Counted from the stretch's first letter, positions 39,615-48,457 are shown. The stretch: DNA of 64,000 bases from Promicromonospora sp. AC04 (GCF_003058225.1 NZ_QBUG01000003.1:372001-436000); one strand, 5' to 3'. Notes: generated from the letters alone by a model not told the origin. Program-made: numbers and translations.

Positions 39615-40477
39615 GCACGATAACCACCCAGAGCAGCGTCCTGCGGGTGCTACGCGTCGTCACCATCGTGGCGCTCGTCCTGGCCACGGTGGTGCCGTTC
39701 CTCTACATGCTCAGCTTGAGCTTCGTGCGCATCGACGACCTGCTGCGCGACCCGTTGCGTGTGCTGCCCGCGCTCGACCGGATCACTGCCGAGACCTACC
39801 GCGAGGTGCTGGCCTCGGAGGAGGACGGTGGGTACGGGTTCGCGCGGTTCATGCGCAACTCCGCGATCGTCGCGGTCGCGGCCTCGGCGCTGACCGTCGC
39901 GCTGGTGGTCCCGGCGGCGTACGCGCTCACGCGTCTGCGGTTCGCCGGCCGCTCGCAGGTCTCCTGGCTGTTCCTGGCCGTGTACCTGTTCCCCACGATC
40001 ATCATCGCCGTGCCGGTGTTCGTCGGTTTCCAGGTGCTAGGGCTCGGATCGTCCCTGGTCGGGCTCGTGATCGCGTACATCGCGCTGACCGTGCCGGTCT
40101 CGGTGCACATGCTGCGCAACTACCTGGCGGGCATCCCGGAGTCGATCGACGAGGCGGCGGTGATCGACGGCGCCTCGCGCCTCCAGATCCTGACCCGCAT
40201 CACGGTGCCGCTCGCGATGCCGACCATCATGTCGACAGCGCTCTACTCGTTCATGATCGCGTGGAACGAGTTCCTGTTCGCGCTCCTGTTCCTCTCGGCC
40301 AAGCAGGACCTGTGGACGGTGTCGCTCGGGCTGACCCGCCTCGCCGACGGTCAGGAGGTCTCCAAGACCGTTCTCATGGCGGGCAGCGTGCTCCTCACCG
40401 TGCCGATCGTGATTCTGTACGGAGTGGCCGAGCGGGCCCTCACCGAGGGGCTGACCGCCGGCGCCGACAAGGGATAA
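39611..40477 (+). CDS. Sugar ABC transporter permease, MalG type
   Basis: A 288-residue CUT1 partner permease. The coupling loop is DEAAVIDGASRLQILTRITV, and helices such as VSWLFLAVYLFPTIIIAVPV are typical. The ATG at 39611 overlaps the previous stop (ATGA). No ATPase is in the operon; CUT1 importers in actinobacteria usually share a distant MsiK-type ATPase. Confidence 0.92.
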   Translation: MSTITTQSSVLRVLRVVTIVALVLATVVPFLYMLSLSFVRIDDLLRDPLRVLPALDRITAETYREVLASEEDGGYGFARFMRNSAIVAVAASALTVALVVPAAYALTRLRFAGRSQVSWLFLAVYLFPTIIIAVPVFVGFQVLGLGSSLVGLVIAYIALTVPVSVHMLRNYLAGIPESIDEAAVIDGASRLQILTRITVPLAMPTIMSTALYSFMIAWNEFLFALLFLSAKQDLWTVSLGLTRLADGQEVSKTVLMAGSVLLTVPIVILYGVAERALTEGLTAGADKG

Positions 40478-40507
40478 TCGGCCCAGGGGAGAAACAGAGG
40501 CTAGAGA

Positions 40508-41767
40508 GTGGCAGCAGGCGCGGGCGAGATCCTGCAGCTCATCCGGAGCGGGCGGGCGACCACGCGCACCCAGGTGCTCGAGGCGACCGGGCTGTCGCGC
40601 GTCACGGTGGCGCAGCGGATGGACGCGCTCGTGGCGGCGGGCATCGTCCGCGCGGCGGGCTCCGCCGGGGCCACGGGCGGACGGCGCTCGGAGCGGTTCG
40701 TCTTCGACCCGGCCGACTCGCTGGTGCTCGTGGCGGCCCTGGAGCTGGGTGAGCCCGTGCCTGACGCCGCTGCCCAGCGCGGCCCGCAGGCTCGTCCTTC
40801 GGACGCTGCGTCCGATTCCGCGCCCTTGCGGGGCTCGCAAGCTCACTCCTCGGACGCGGCCGAGCTCGCCGTCGTCGACCCGCACGGGGCCCTGCTGGCC
40901 CGGATGCCCCTCGCCGTGGACGTCGCGGCGGGGCCCGGCGTCGTGGTGCCGCAGCTGCTCGACGCCTTCGACGAGCTCCTGGCCGACGCCGGGATCAAGC
41001 CGGCCGCCGTCGGCGGAGTCGCGCTGTCCGTGCCCGGACCCGTCGACCCGCAGGACCACCGCCTGTCCGACCCGCCCGTCATGCCGGGCTGGGGCGCGTG
41101 GCCCGTCGTGGAGGCCGTGCGCGAGCGGTTCGACGTTCCCGTCCACCTCGAGAACGACGCCGACGCGATGGCGTACGGCGAGTTCACCGAGCTCGGCGCG
41201 GGGCGCGGTAACCGGCCGCAGCCGTTCGTGCTGGTCAAGGTGTCCGGATACCTCGGGGCGGGGCTCGTCATCGACGGCAACACCTATCGCGGGACCGACG
41301 GCGGAGCGGGCGACGTCGGGCACGTCGACGTGGGTGGCGACGCCATCTGCCGGTGCGGCAGGCGGGGCTGCCTCGCCGCGGAGGCCGGCGGGGCCGCGCT
41401 GCTGCGCCGCCTCGCGGAGGCGGGGTCCGACGTCGGCTCGCTCGCCGAGCTGCGAGCGCTCGCCGAGCGCGGCGACCCGCTCGTGACCGCCGAGCTGGAC
41501 CGGGCCGCCGGGCTGATCGGGCGGGTGCTGGCGGTGGTGGTCGGGGTGCTCAACCCGGCCGACCTCGTCGTGGCCGGCGAGCTCGCGGTGCCGACCATGA
41601 TCGCCGGGATCCGCGCGGGCGTGTACGCGGGGGCGCAGCCTCGGGCGACCGCACGGCTGCGGATCCGGCCCGCCGTGCTGGGGCCGGACGCCGTGCTCAT
41701 CGGGCTGGCGCGCGTCGCCGTCGACGACCGGTTCTCGGCCGAGGCGGTCGACGCCCGGCTGGGCTGA
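40508..41767 (+). CDS. ROK family transcriptional regulator with an internal repeat insertion
   Basis: A 419-residue ROK repressor. The N-terminal winged helix is TRTQVLEATGLSRVTVAQRM. The ROK domain has LSVPGPVDPQDHRLSDPP, VHLENDADAMAYGEFTELGA and the zinc motif ICRCGRRGCLAAEAGG. About 35 residues (roughly 83–118) are inserted just after the first strand of the ROK domain, where homologues run directly from ALELGE to AVVD; the insert is encoded by an imperfect tandem repeat. The GTG at 40508 is 31 bp after the permease gene. It probably senses the sugar imported by this operon. Confidence 0.88.
   Translation: MAAGAGEILQLIRSGRATTRTQVLEATGLSRVTVAQRMDALVAAGIVRAAGSAGATGGRRSERFVFDPADSLVLVAALELGEPVPDAAAQRGPQARPSDAASDSAPLRGSQAHSSDAAELAVVDPHGALLARMPLAVDVAAGPGVVVPQLLDAFDELLADAGIKPAAVGGVALSVPGPVDPQDHRLSDPPVMPGWGAWPVVEAVRERFDVPVHLENDADAMAYGEFTELGAGRGNRPQPFVLVKVSGYLGAGLVIDGNTYRGTDGGAGDVGHVDVGGDAICRCGRRGCLAAEAGGAALLRRLAEAGSDVGSLAELRALAERGDPLVTAELDRAAGLIGRVLAVVVGVLNPADLVVAGELAVPTMIAGIRAGVYAGAQPRATARLRIRPAVLGPDAVLIGLARVAVDDRFSAEAVDARLG
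40775..40859. repeat. Imperfect tandem repeat inside the ROK gene
   Basis: Two copies of a roughly 31-bp unit, near 40778–40807 and 40825–40855, share GGCTCG-type centres and both end CTCGGACGC or TTCGGACGC. A short hairpin, TCGGACGC with GCGTCCGA around one T (40799–40815), sits between them. The insertion keeps the reading frame. Confidence 0.55.
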
Positions 41768-41850
41768 TTGCCGCGAGAACGATGCAGGCCTTCGCGATGT
41801 CCCGGCGTCGGCGTCGGGCTGGCTCTTGCATGAGCGGGTGATCTTCGGCG

Positions 41851-41875
41851 TTTTACTGAGTTGTGATCAGTAAAA
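41851..41875. promoter_or_regulatory. AT-rich operator-like inverted repeat
   Basis: TTTTACTGA (41851–41859) and TCAGTAAAA (41867–41875) are perfect 9-bp arms around 7 bp, in an otherwise GC-rich 262-bp gap, 155 bp before the heptad-repeat gene. The shape fits TetR-family sites, and TetR genes commonly accompany YhgE/Pip-like proteins, but none is adjacent here. Confidence 0.5.
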
Positions 41876-42029
41876 GCGTTCCGCCGGGCCGTACCCACAG
41901 GTAACTTCTGCGCAGACGCCCGCGACGACGGGCTTCCTGCTCGCCAACGGTGGCGAGCCCGGCGGACAGGGGCGCCGGTCCGACAACTTTCCGCGGGGCA
42001 ACGACGCCCGCGGAGCGAGAGGCGAACCG

Positions 42030-44249
42030 ATGACGCAACTCCATGCATCCCGAGCACCAAGACCAGGCCCAGGACCCACGATCCTGACGGCGGTGGGCGT
42101 CGCCATGCTGCTCGCCGGCGCGATCGTGGCCACAGCCTTCATGCTGCTGTTCCAGGGCGGCGTCGCCGACGGCGCGGAACAGCTGGCCGACGGCGCGGGC
42201 CAGCTGAACGACGGCGTCCAGGCCGACCTGGTCTCCGGCGTCGGCGACCTCGGCGCCGGGGCCACGGACCTCAACACCGCCGTGCAGGAGGACGTGGTGC
42301 CGGGCGTCGAGGCGCTCGCGGACGGGGCGGGACAGCTCGACTCGGGCGCCGGCGACCTGCGCGAAGGCGTGATCAAGCTGCACGACGGATCCAAGAAGAT
42401 CGCGGACGGCACCGCCGAGACGGCGGAGGACGTCTCCGACCTGGCTGACGCGTCACTGCTGCTCACGGCTGGGTCGACGAAGCTGAACGCGGGGCTCGGC
42501 GAGCTGAACGACGGTTCGGCGGAGCTCAACGCCGGTCTCGGGACCTTGAACTCGAAGGCTCCGGTGTTGGCTGACGGTGCGGAACGGCTCGCGGGCGGGT
42601 CTCTGCTTGTGGCGGCCGGTGTGGCGACGGTCAGCGACGGCGTGACCCCGCTCGACGCGGGTGCACGACAGCTTGCCTCCGGGGCGCAACTCGTTGCCGA
42701 CGGCGTCGGGGAGGTCGACTCCGCCGCGGCGCAGATCGCGGGCGGTTCCGCACAGGTCCGTGACGGCAACCAGGCGCTCAGCGCCGGGCTCTCGCAGCTC
42801 GCGGCCAACAACAGCACGATCCTCGGCGGGACCACTGCTCTCCAGGCCGGTACCAACAAGCTCGCGGCCGGAGCAGTGACCCTCGACGCGGGGGCGGAGC
42901 AGGTCGCCGGCGGCCTCGCGCAGCTCAATGCCGGGGCGCCCGCGCTGGCCAAGGGCGCACGCGACGCGGCCACGGGCGCGGAGGAACTGGAGTCCGGGGC
43001 TGCGGCAGTGGCCGGTGGCGTCTCGGCGGCACAGGCAGGGGCGGACACGCTGGCCGGGAAGATCGGTGGCCTGGTCGCCGGGGCGGACCAGGTGCAGGGC
43101 GGCAACCTGGCCCTCCAGGACAAGCTGACCCAGCTCGCCGGCGCCACGGACGACCCCACGCTCAAGGCGCAGCTCGAGGCGCTCGCGTCGTCGTCGGGTG
43201 GCCTGGCGGCCGGTGCCGGTCAGGTCAGCGCCGGAGCTTCTCAGGCGCAGGCCGGTGCGTCAGGGCTCGCCTCATCGCTCGTCGACCTGTCTGCGGGAGC
43301 GTCGAAGGTGGCCGGCGGTGCGGAGAAGCTGGCTGACGGCACGGCTCTGGTGTCGGCCGGTGCACAGAAGGTCGAAGGTGGCCTCGCGCCCCTCACGGCC
43401 GGTGCGGCCAACCTGGCGGCCGGCTCGGAAGACCTCAAGGTCGGCAGTGCGAACCTGCAGGCAGGACTCGGGCAGCTCGCACCTGGGATCCAGCAGTACG
43501 TGGCCGGCGTCGGCTCGGCGTACGCGGGCAGCACCGAACTCGTCGCGGGCGCGAAGACCCTTGCAGGCGGCACTGCGACGCTGGCTCGGAACACGCCGGT
43601 GCTCGCGGCGGGAGCCGAGTCGCTCGCAACCGGGAACGCCTCGCTGGCGGCTGGCACGGGACAGCTCAAGGGTGGCCTGCCTGCCCTGCTCACGGGTGCA
43701 ACCCAGGTCGCTGGCGGAAACGTCGAGCTGGCCGCGCAGACACCGGCCCTCGTCTCGGGCGTTCAGCAGCTGTACGCCGGATCCGGAAGGCTCGTCGACG
43801 GGTCCGGGCTGCTCTACGACGGTTCCGGCCGCCTCGTCGACGGCATCATCGAGGTGCGCGACCGCGTCGTGCCGAAGGTGGAGAAGTCGCAGCGCCTCGC
43901 CGACGGGTCGGTAACCGTCCGCGACGGGCTCAAGGCCGCCCGACTGGGCACACGCACGCTCGTCGAAGGTACGGGTGCGCTCGACGAGGGCACGCAGGCG
44001 CTCGCGGCGGGTGCCACCACCCTGGCCGACGGCACGCAGCAGCTCGCCGACGGCTCCACGGAGCTCGCGGCCGGCACCACGGAGGTGGCGTCCGGTACAG
44101 CGCAGCTCTCCGACGGTACGGGCCTGCTCCGCACCAGCGTGAACGGATCGGGGGCAGGCACCGTCGGCGTCGTCGTGATCGTCATCGCGGCGCTCGGGGC
44201 TCTGGTGGCGGTCGCGGGCCTGATCCTGCTGCGTCGGCGCCACGCCTGA
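42030..44249 (+). CDS. Membrane protein with X3-Leu-X2-Gly heptad repeats
   Basis: A 739-residue protein with an N-terminal transmembrane helix (TAVGVAMLLAGAIVATAFML), about 650 residues of degenerate heptads of the pattern xxxLxxG (for example QLADGAGQLNDGV, KLADGTALVSAGAQKVEGGL), and a C-terminal helix ending in LRRRHA. Both ends are therefore cytosolic or membrane-anchored and the repeat region lies outside. The repeats match the heptad signature seen in YhgE/Pip proteins, where they form an elongated stalk. Unlike those, this protein lacks the six-helix C-terminal ABC-2-like domain. The ATG at 42030 has GAGAGGCG upstream. Its function is unknown. Confidence 0.8.
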   Translation: MTQLHASRAPRPGPGPTILTAVGVAMLLAGAIVATAFMLLFQGGVADGAEQLADGAGQLNDGVQADLVSGVGDLGAGATDLNTAVQEDVVPGVEALADGAGQLDSGAGDLREGVIKLHDGSKKIADGTAETAEDVSDLADASLLLTAGSTKLNAGLGELNDGSAELNAGLGTLNSKAPVLADGAERLAGGSLLVAAGVATVSDGVTPLDAGARQLASGAQLVADGVGEVDSAAAQIAGGSAQVRDGNQALSAGLSQLAANNSTILGGTTALQAGTNKLAAGAVTLDAGAEQVAGGLAQLNAGAPALAKGARDAATGAEELESGAAAVAGGVSAAQAGADTLAGKIGGLVAGADQVQGGNLALQDKLTQLAGATDDPTLKAQLEALASSSGGLAAGAGQVSAGASQAQAGASGLASSLVDLSAGASKVAGGAEKLADGTALVSAGAQKVEGGLAPLTAGAANLAAGSEDLKVGSANLQAGLGQLAPGIQQYVAGVGSAYAGSTELVAGAKTLAGGTATLARNTPVLAAGAESLATGNASLAAGTGQLKGGLPALLTGATQVAGGNVELAAQTPALVSGVQQLYAGSGRLVDGSGLLYDGSGRLVDGIIEVRDRVVPKVEKSQRLADGSVTVRDGLKAARLGTRTLVEGTGALDEGTQALAAGATTLADGTQQLADGSTELAAGTTEVASGTAQLSDGTGLLRTSVNGSGAGTVGVVVIVIAALGALVAVAGLILLRRRHA

Positions 44250-44260
44250 CCCGGTGACCA

Positions 44261-44299
44261 GATCGCCGGGGTGGAGCGCACCGCTCCGCCCCGGCGATC
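44261..44299. terminator. Bidirectional terminator between heptad-repeat and DUF305 genes
   Basis: An 18-bp stem with one G·T pair (44261–44278 with 44282–44299) and a CAC loop fills the 56-bp gap between two convergent stop codons. Confidence 0.8.
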
Positions 44300-44305
44300 G
44301 GCGCG

Positions 44306-45019
44306 TCAGAGGACGGCGAGCATCTGGTCCAGCCGGTCGATCTCCGCCATCTGGTCGGCGGCGATGTTGTTCGCCAGCTCGAGGACCCGCTCCTCGCTGC
44401 CGGACCCCGCGATCTCCTCGCACATGGTGAGCGCGCCCTCGTGGTGCTTGATCATCCCCTCGAGGAACAGCCGGTCGAACTCCGTCCCGGACGCCTCCTC
44501 GAGCTCCGCCATCTCGGCGTCGGTCAGCATGCCCGGCATGTCGGCGTCGTGCCCGTGCTCCGGTGCCCGAGGCCCTGAGCCGTCCCCGCCCTCGGCGGTC
44601 ACCGGCACGGGGTACTCGTTCTCCTCCAGCCAGCCGGACATGAGGTCGACCTCGCTGTCCTGCACCACGTCGATGCGGTTCGCGAAGGTCTTCAGCTGTT
44701 CGGACGCGGCACGCTCCGGGGCCAGCTCCGCCATCTCGATCGCCTGCCCGTGGTGCCAGATCATGTCGGTCAGGAAGTCGGCGTCGGCCTTCGAGAAGGG
44801 TGCCTGGGCGGGGGCTCCCTCGTAGTCCTCGGGCGCGATCGTCTCGGCCGTCTCGCCCGGCTTCCCGGGCTGCAGGACGACGGAGCTGGGCGTCGAGACC
44901 GGCTCCGGTTCGGCGTCGGGCCCGCAGGCGGACAGGACGAGGGCCGGCACGACCACGACCAGACCGATCGCGAAAGTCCGGACGCGCGAGCGTCGTACGG
45001 CACCTGTCAGCATCTCCAC
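44306..45019 (-). CDS. DUF305 lipoprotein
   Basis: A 237-residue secreted lipoprotein with lipobox LVLSAC (Cys32). Two helical repeats carry the DUF305 marks: FLTDMIWHHGQAIEMAELAP and MIKHHEGALTMCEEI. The spaced His and Met residues suggest metal binding, and DUF305 genes often accompany copper systems, though the role is unproven. I chose GTG at 45019 because AGAGGA lies 7 bp upstream; the next ATG at 45013 would overlap a GTGGAG. It is divergent from the LVIVD gene, and a second DUF305 gene lies beyond that. Confidence 0.85.
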   Translation of the reverse strand: MEMLTGAVRRSRVRTFAIGLVVVVPALVLSACGPDAEPEPVSTPSSVVLQPGKPGETAETIAPEDYEGAPAQAPFSKADADFLTDMIWHHGQAIEMAELAPERAASEQLKTFANRIDVVQDSEVDLMSGWLEENEYPVPVTAEGGDGSGPRAPEHGHDADMPGMLTDAEMAELEEASGTEFDRLFLEGMIKHHEGALTMCEEIAGSGSEERVLELANNIAADQMAEIDRLDQMLAVL

Positions 45020-45283
45020 GGGGCGATCCTCTCGTACGCGCTGTCGCGCCTGCGTCATCTCTCGGGCATCGGCCGCCCTGGCTCCGGGCCTTCGCGGACC
45101 GGCGGGTGACGCTAGCGCCGGAATCTACCAAGGTGCGATCACGTGCATGCGTCGTCGCCGAATGCACCTTCCGCGCCACTAGGTGATGGTTTGTCACCAC
45201 CATGTTAAAGATCCCGAAACTCCTGGTCCTGAGAGGTCCCTGTGAGTGACACTGCCTCAACCGACCTAGGAGGTGTGACGCCC

Positions 45284-46687
45284 GTGCGTCGTCCAACCTT
45301 TACTCGATCGCGTGCTCGGGGTGCCGCTGGTGCCGCCCTGACCGTGATGTTCGCTGCTGCGGCCGTGGCATTCGCCGGCCCGGTGGCGGCGTCCGCCGCG
45401 GATCCGGACGTTCCCCCGGGTGAAGTCGCGTCCTCGAACATGACCCACCTGAGCAACCAGCCCAAGGACGGCGCGCTGCAGGGCACGGGCTCGGACATCG
45501 CGTTCCAGGGCAAGTACGCGTTTGCCGGCAACTACGACGGCTTCACCGTCTACGACCTGTCCGACCCGGAGAACCCGGAGCAGGTGGTGCAGGTGTACTG
45601 CCCGGGCTCGCAGAACGACGTCTCGGTCTACAAGGACATCCTGGTGCTGTCCACGGACTCGTCCCGCAGCGACGACTCGTGCGCGTCGACGTCGCTCCCG
45701 GCCACCGAGAAGGCGGCATGGGAGGGCATCAAGATCTGGGACATCTCGAACCCGCTCGCCCCGGAGTACGTCAAGTCGATCGAGACCGAGTGCGGTTCGC
45801 ACACGCACTCGCTCGCGCCGGCCAAGGACGGCCGGAACCTCTACGCGTACGTCTCGTCGTACTCGCCGAACGCGACGTACCCGGACTGCCAGCCGCCGCA
45901 CGACTTCGTCTCGATCGTGAAGATCCCGGTGAAGCACCCGACGTCGGCCGAGCTGGTCGCCACGCCGAACCTCTTCCCGGACGGCGGCTACGAGGGCAGG
46001 CCCGGCGCCTCCGCCACGAGCGGCTGCCACGACATCACGACCTACGCCAAGTACGACCTGGCCGCCGGCGCGTGCATGGGCGACGGCATCCTCATGGACA
46101 TCTCGAACCGTGAGCGTCCGAAGGTGATCAGCCAGGTGCGGGACACGGAGAACTTCGCGTTCTGGCACTCGGCCACCTTCAACAACGACGCCACCAAGGT
46201 GGTCTTCACCGACGAGCTCGGCGGCGGTGGTCTCGCGACCTGCACCGGCGAGTACGCGCCGGAGCTGGGTGCCAACGGCATCTACGACATCAAGCGCTCG
46301 TGGAGCGGTAAGAAGAAGCTCGAGTTCGCCGCCTACTACAAGATCCCGCGGATCAACACGGCGAACGAGAACTGCGTGGCGCACAACGGCTCGCTGATCC
46401 CGGTCAAGGGCAAGGACCTGATGGTCCAGTCCTGGTACCAGGGCGGCGTCTCGGTGTACGACTTCACCGACTCGGACAACCCGCGTGAGGTCGCCTGGTT
46501 CGACCGTGGCGAGGGCCTGAGCGGCGGCGGCACCTGGTCCACGTACTACTACAACGGGTACGCCTACTCGAACGACCTCTCGATCGGGTTCGACACGTTC
46601 GAGATCGACGACTCGATCGACGGCCGTGCCGAGCGGGTCCAGCAGTACGACCTGAACCCGCAGATGCAGACGCCGTTCCGGTACTGA
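45284..46687 (+). CDS. Secreted LVIVD-repeat beta-propeller protein
   Basis: A 467-residue exported protein. After a signal peptide (ALTVMFAAAAVAFAGPVAAS, predicted cleavage near ASA-AD) come LVIVD-type blades such as GFTVYDLSDPENPEQVVQVY, IKIWDISNPLAPEYVKSIET, LMDISNRERPKVISQVRDTE and GVSVYDFTDSDNPREVAWFD. The last of these sits next to the conserved EGLSGGGTWSTYYYNGYAYS. Enzymatic activity is not known. The GTG at 45284 has a perfect AGGAGGTG site 8 bp upstream; the in-frame GTG at 45242 would put that site inside the gene. A strong terminator follows. Confidence 0.85.
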   Translation: MRRPTFTRSRARGAAGAALTVMFAAAAVAFAGPVAASAADPDVPPGEVASSNMTHLSNQPKDGALQGTGSDIAFQGKYAFAGNYDGFTVYDLSDPENPEQVVQVYCPGSQNDVSVYKDILVLSTDSSRSDDSCASTSLPATEKAAWEGIKIWDISNPLAPEYVKSIETECGSHTHSLAPAKDGRNLYAYVSSYSPNATYPDCQPPHDFVSIVKIPVKHPTSAELVATPNLFPDGGYEGRPGASATSGCHDITTYAKYDLAAGACMGDGILMDISNRERPKVISQVRDTENFAFWHSATFNNDATKVVFTDELGGGGLATCTGEYAPELGANGIYDIKRSWSGKKKLEFAAYYKIPRINTANENCVAHNGSLIPVKGKDLMVQSWYQGGVSVYDFTDSDNPREVAWFDRGEGLSGGGTWSTYYYNGYAYSNDLSIGFDTFEIDDSIDGRAERVQQYDLNPQMQTPFRY

Positions 46688-46701
46688 TCGCCGGCACCTG
46701 A

Positions 46702-46741
46702 CGAGGGCCGCACTCACCCAGCCGGGTGGGTGCGGCCCTCG
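46702..46741 (+). terminator. Terminator after the LVIVD gene
   Basis: An 18-bp stem with one G·T pair joins 46702–46719 and 46724–46741, 15 bp after the stop. The following bases are only weakly T-rich. Confidence 0.8.
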
Positions 46742-46815
46742 GTCGTTGGGACGGCCGGCCGGCAGGACCGCCACGGCCTGGCGTGCCCAGGGGTTTGTAT
46801 GGGAACCTCCCGGAC

Positions 46816-47592
46816 ATGACGTCCCAGGGCTCGACGACCGAGGAGACCACCCCGCCGTCGGGCGACGTGCCTGATCCGGGGCCGACGACGCCGTCGGCCT
46901 ACGGGCTGGGGCGACGGCTGCGGATCATGGGCGCCGTGCTCGCCGGAGGCCTCGCCGTGGTGCTGGCGCTGCTGCTGTGGCTCGGCGTGCTGGTCCCGGC
47001 CAAGCAGGAGGCCGCGGGGTACTCGGAGGCCGACTCCGCCTACGCCGCGGTGGCGATCGAGCACAACGCGCAGGCCGTGCAGCTCACGGCTCTAGCGCCG
47101 GGGCGGTCCACCGACGACGACGTGCTCGCCCTGGCGGTAGAGGTGGGCGAGGCGTCGGCGGGACGCGTCGGCGAGCTCGCCGCCTGGCTGGAGGCGCGCG
47201 AGATCCCGGTTCCGGCGTCGGGCAGGGAGGCGCTGGCGCTCGCCGAGGGTGGCCTCGAGACCGAGCTGCCCGACAACGGCAGCGGGCCGAGGGCCGGCTC
47301 CAGCGCGCACTCGCACGAGGGCGGGAACCACGGCATGCTCACCGACGACCAGGTCGACGCGATCGCCGGGCTCGACGGGTCGGAGTTCGACATCGCGCTG
47401 CTGGCCGCGCTCGTCGAGCACCACTACGGCGGGCTGCAGCCGGCCGACGAGGAGATCACGGGCGGTGAGGACGCCGAGGCGAAGGCCCTGGCGCAGTCGG
47501 AGGCCGACGCGATCCGGGTCGAGGTGGAGGACGTCCGTGACGTGCTGGCCGCCATCGGCGGACCGGGCTCCAACGACGGTTCCGGTTCCTAG
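46816..47592 (+). CDS. DUF305 membrane protein, degenerate paralogue
   Basis: A 258-residue protein with an acidic Pro/Thr-rich cytosolic start, one transmembrane helix (LAGGLAVVLALLLWLGVLVP) and a DUF305 helical domain outside. Where the other DUF305 protein has MIWHHGQAIEMAELA, this one has AIEHNAQAVQLTALA, and the second repeat reads LVEHHYGGLQPADEE, so one His and the Met residues are lost. The length and the Gly/Ser/His loop (SAHSHEGGNHG) match the paralogue. The ATG at 46816 lacks a clear ribosome site. If DUF305 binds metal, this copy has probably lost or changed that ability. Confidence 0.7.
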   Translation: MTSQGSTTEETTPPSGDVPDPGPTTPSAYGLGRRLRIMGAVLAGGLAVVLALLLWLGVLVPAKQEAAGYSEADSAYAAVAIEHNAQAVQLTALAPGRSTDDDVLALAVEVGEASAGRVGELAAWLEAREIPVPASGREALALAEGGLETELPDNGSGPRAGSSAHSHEGGNHGMLTDDQVDAIAGLDGSEFDIALLAALVEHHYGGLQPADEEITGGEDAEAKALAQSEADAIRVEVEDVRDVLAAIGGPGSNDGSGS

Positions 47593-47638
47593 CAGGGCGT
47601 CCCGGCGGGGCGTCCCGACAGGGCTGCCTGGCGGAGCG

Positions 47639-48457
47639 TCAGGGCGCCGTCACGAAGATGTCGAACAGCTCCGGGTGGTGGCCGTGCACCAGGACGGCGA
47701 ACACCACGGCGTCGAACAGCAGGTGCACCGCCACCACGTAGCTCAGCGACTTGAACTTCGCGAAGATCCAGCCCTGGACCAGGGCGAACGGCACGGTCAG
47801 CAGCGGCCCCCACTCGCGGTAGCCGAGCTCCCACAGGAACGACACGAAGATCATCGACTGCAGGACGTTCGCCTGCCACATCGGGAAGTGCTTGCACAGC
47901 AGGGCGAACACGACGCAGATGAAGAACAGCTCGTCCCAGATGCCGACGGCGTTCACGCCGATGAACAGCCGCCAGATGTCCTGCGTCCCGTCGAGGTCGG
48001 GCCAGTTCAGGTACGCGCCCGAGCCCAGGAAGTAGAACGGCAGCAGGAAGTACCCGATGACCACCACGAGCGCGAGGTAGATCCACTGCCCGGGGCTCCA
48101 GCGCTTTCCGGTCGCCACGGGGAACTGGATGGTGTCCTGCTTGAGCACGAACCGCGACAGTGCCCACGGCACCAGCACGGACCCGCCGAGTGCGAGCGTG
48201 AAGCGCAGCATCCCGGCGTCGGAGAGGTCCGCCTGCAGGGAGATCGTCGAGATGATCCCCATGCCGACGCCGATCAGCGCGAGGTCGCGGCCCAGGGCGC
48301 GGTCGGCCCACAGGCCCAGCGCGATGCCCAGCACCAGCGGCACGTACGCGACCGGCCGCACGTGGATGGCGAACAGCAGGATCGCCGACGCCGACACGAG
48401 GAAGGCGGCGGTGAGGCGCGCTGGGCCGACCAGCGAGGCAGGCAGAGTGAGGGTCAC
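47639..48457 (-). CDS. CPBP-like integral membrane protein
   Basis: A 272-residue protein with about eight predicted helices. The C-terminal half resembles CPBP (Abi) intramembrane proteases: VNAVGIWDELFFICVVFALL corresponds to the EExxxR helix and VVAVHLLFDAVVFAVL to the HxxxD helix. The first motif is altered, with DE in place of EE and no Arg, so protease activity is uncertain. The GTG at 48457 with GGGAG about 10 bp upstream is the most plausible start. It converges with the DUF305 gene and is divergent from cstA with 149 bp between. Confidence 0.7.
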   Translation of the reverse strand: MTLTLPASLVGPARLTAAFLVSASAILLFAIHVRPVAYVPLVLGIALGLWADRALGRDLALIGVGMGIISTISLQADLSDAGMLRFTLALGGSVLVPWALSRFVLKQDTIQFPVATGKRWSPGQWIYLALVVVIGYFLLPFYFLGSGAYLNWPDLDGTQDIWRLFIGVNAVGIWDELFFICVVFALLCKHFPMWQANVLQSMIFVSFLWELGYREWGPLLTVPFALVQGWIFAKFKSLSYVVAVHLLFDAVVFAVLVHGHHPELFDIFVTAP

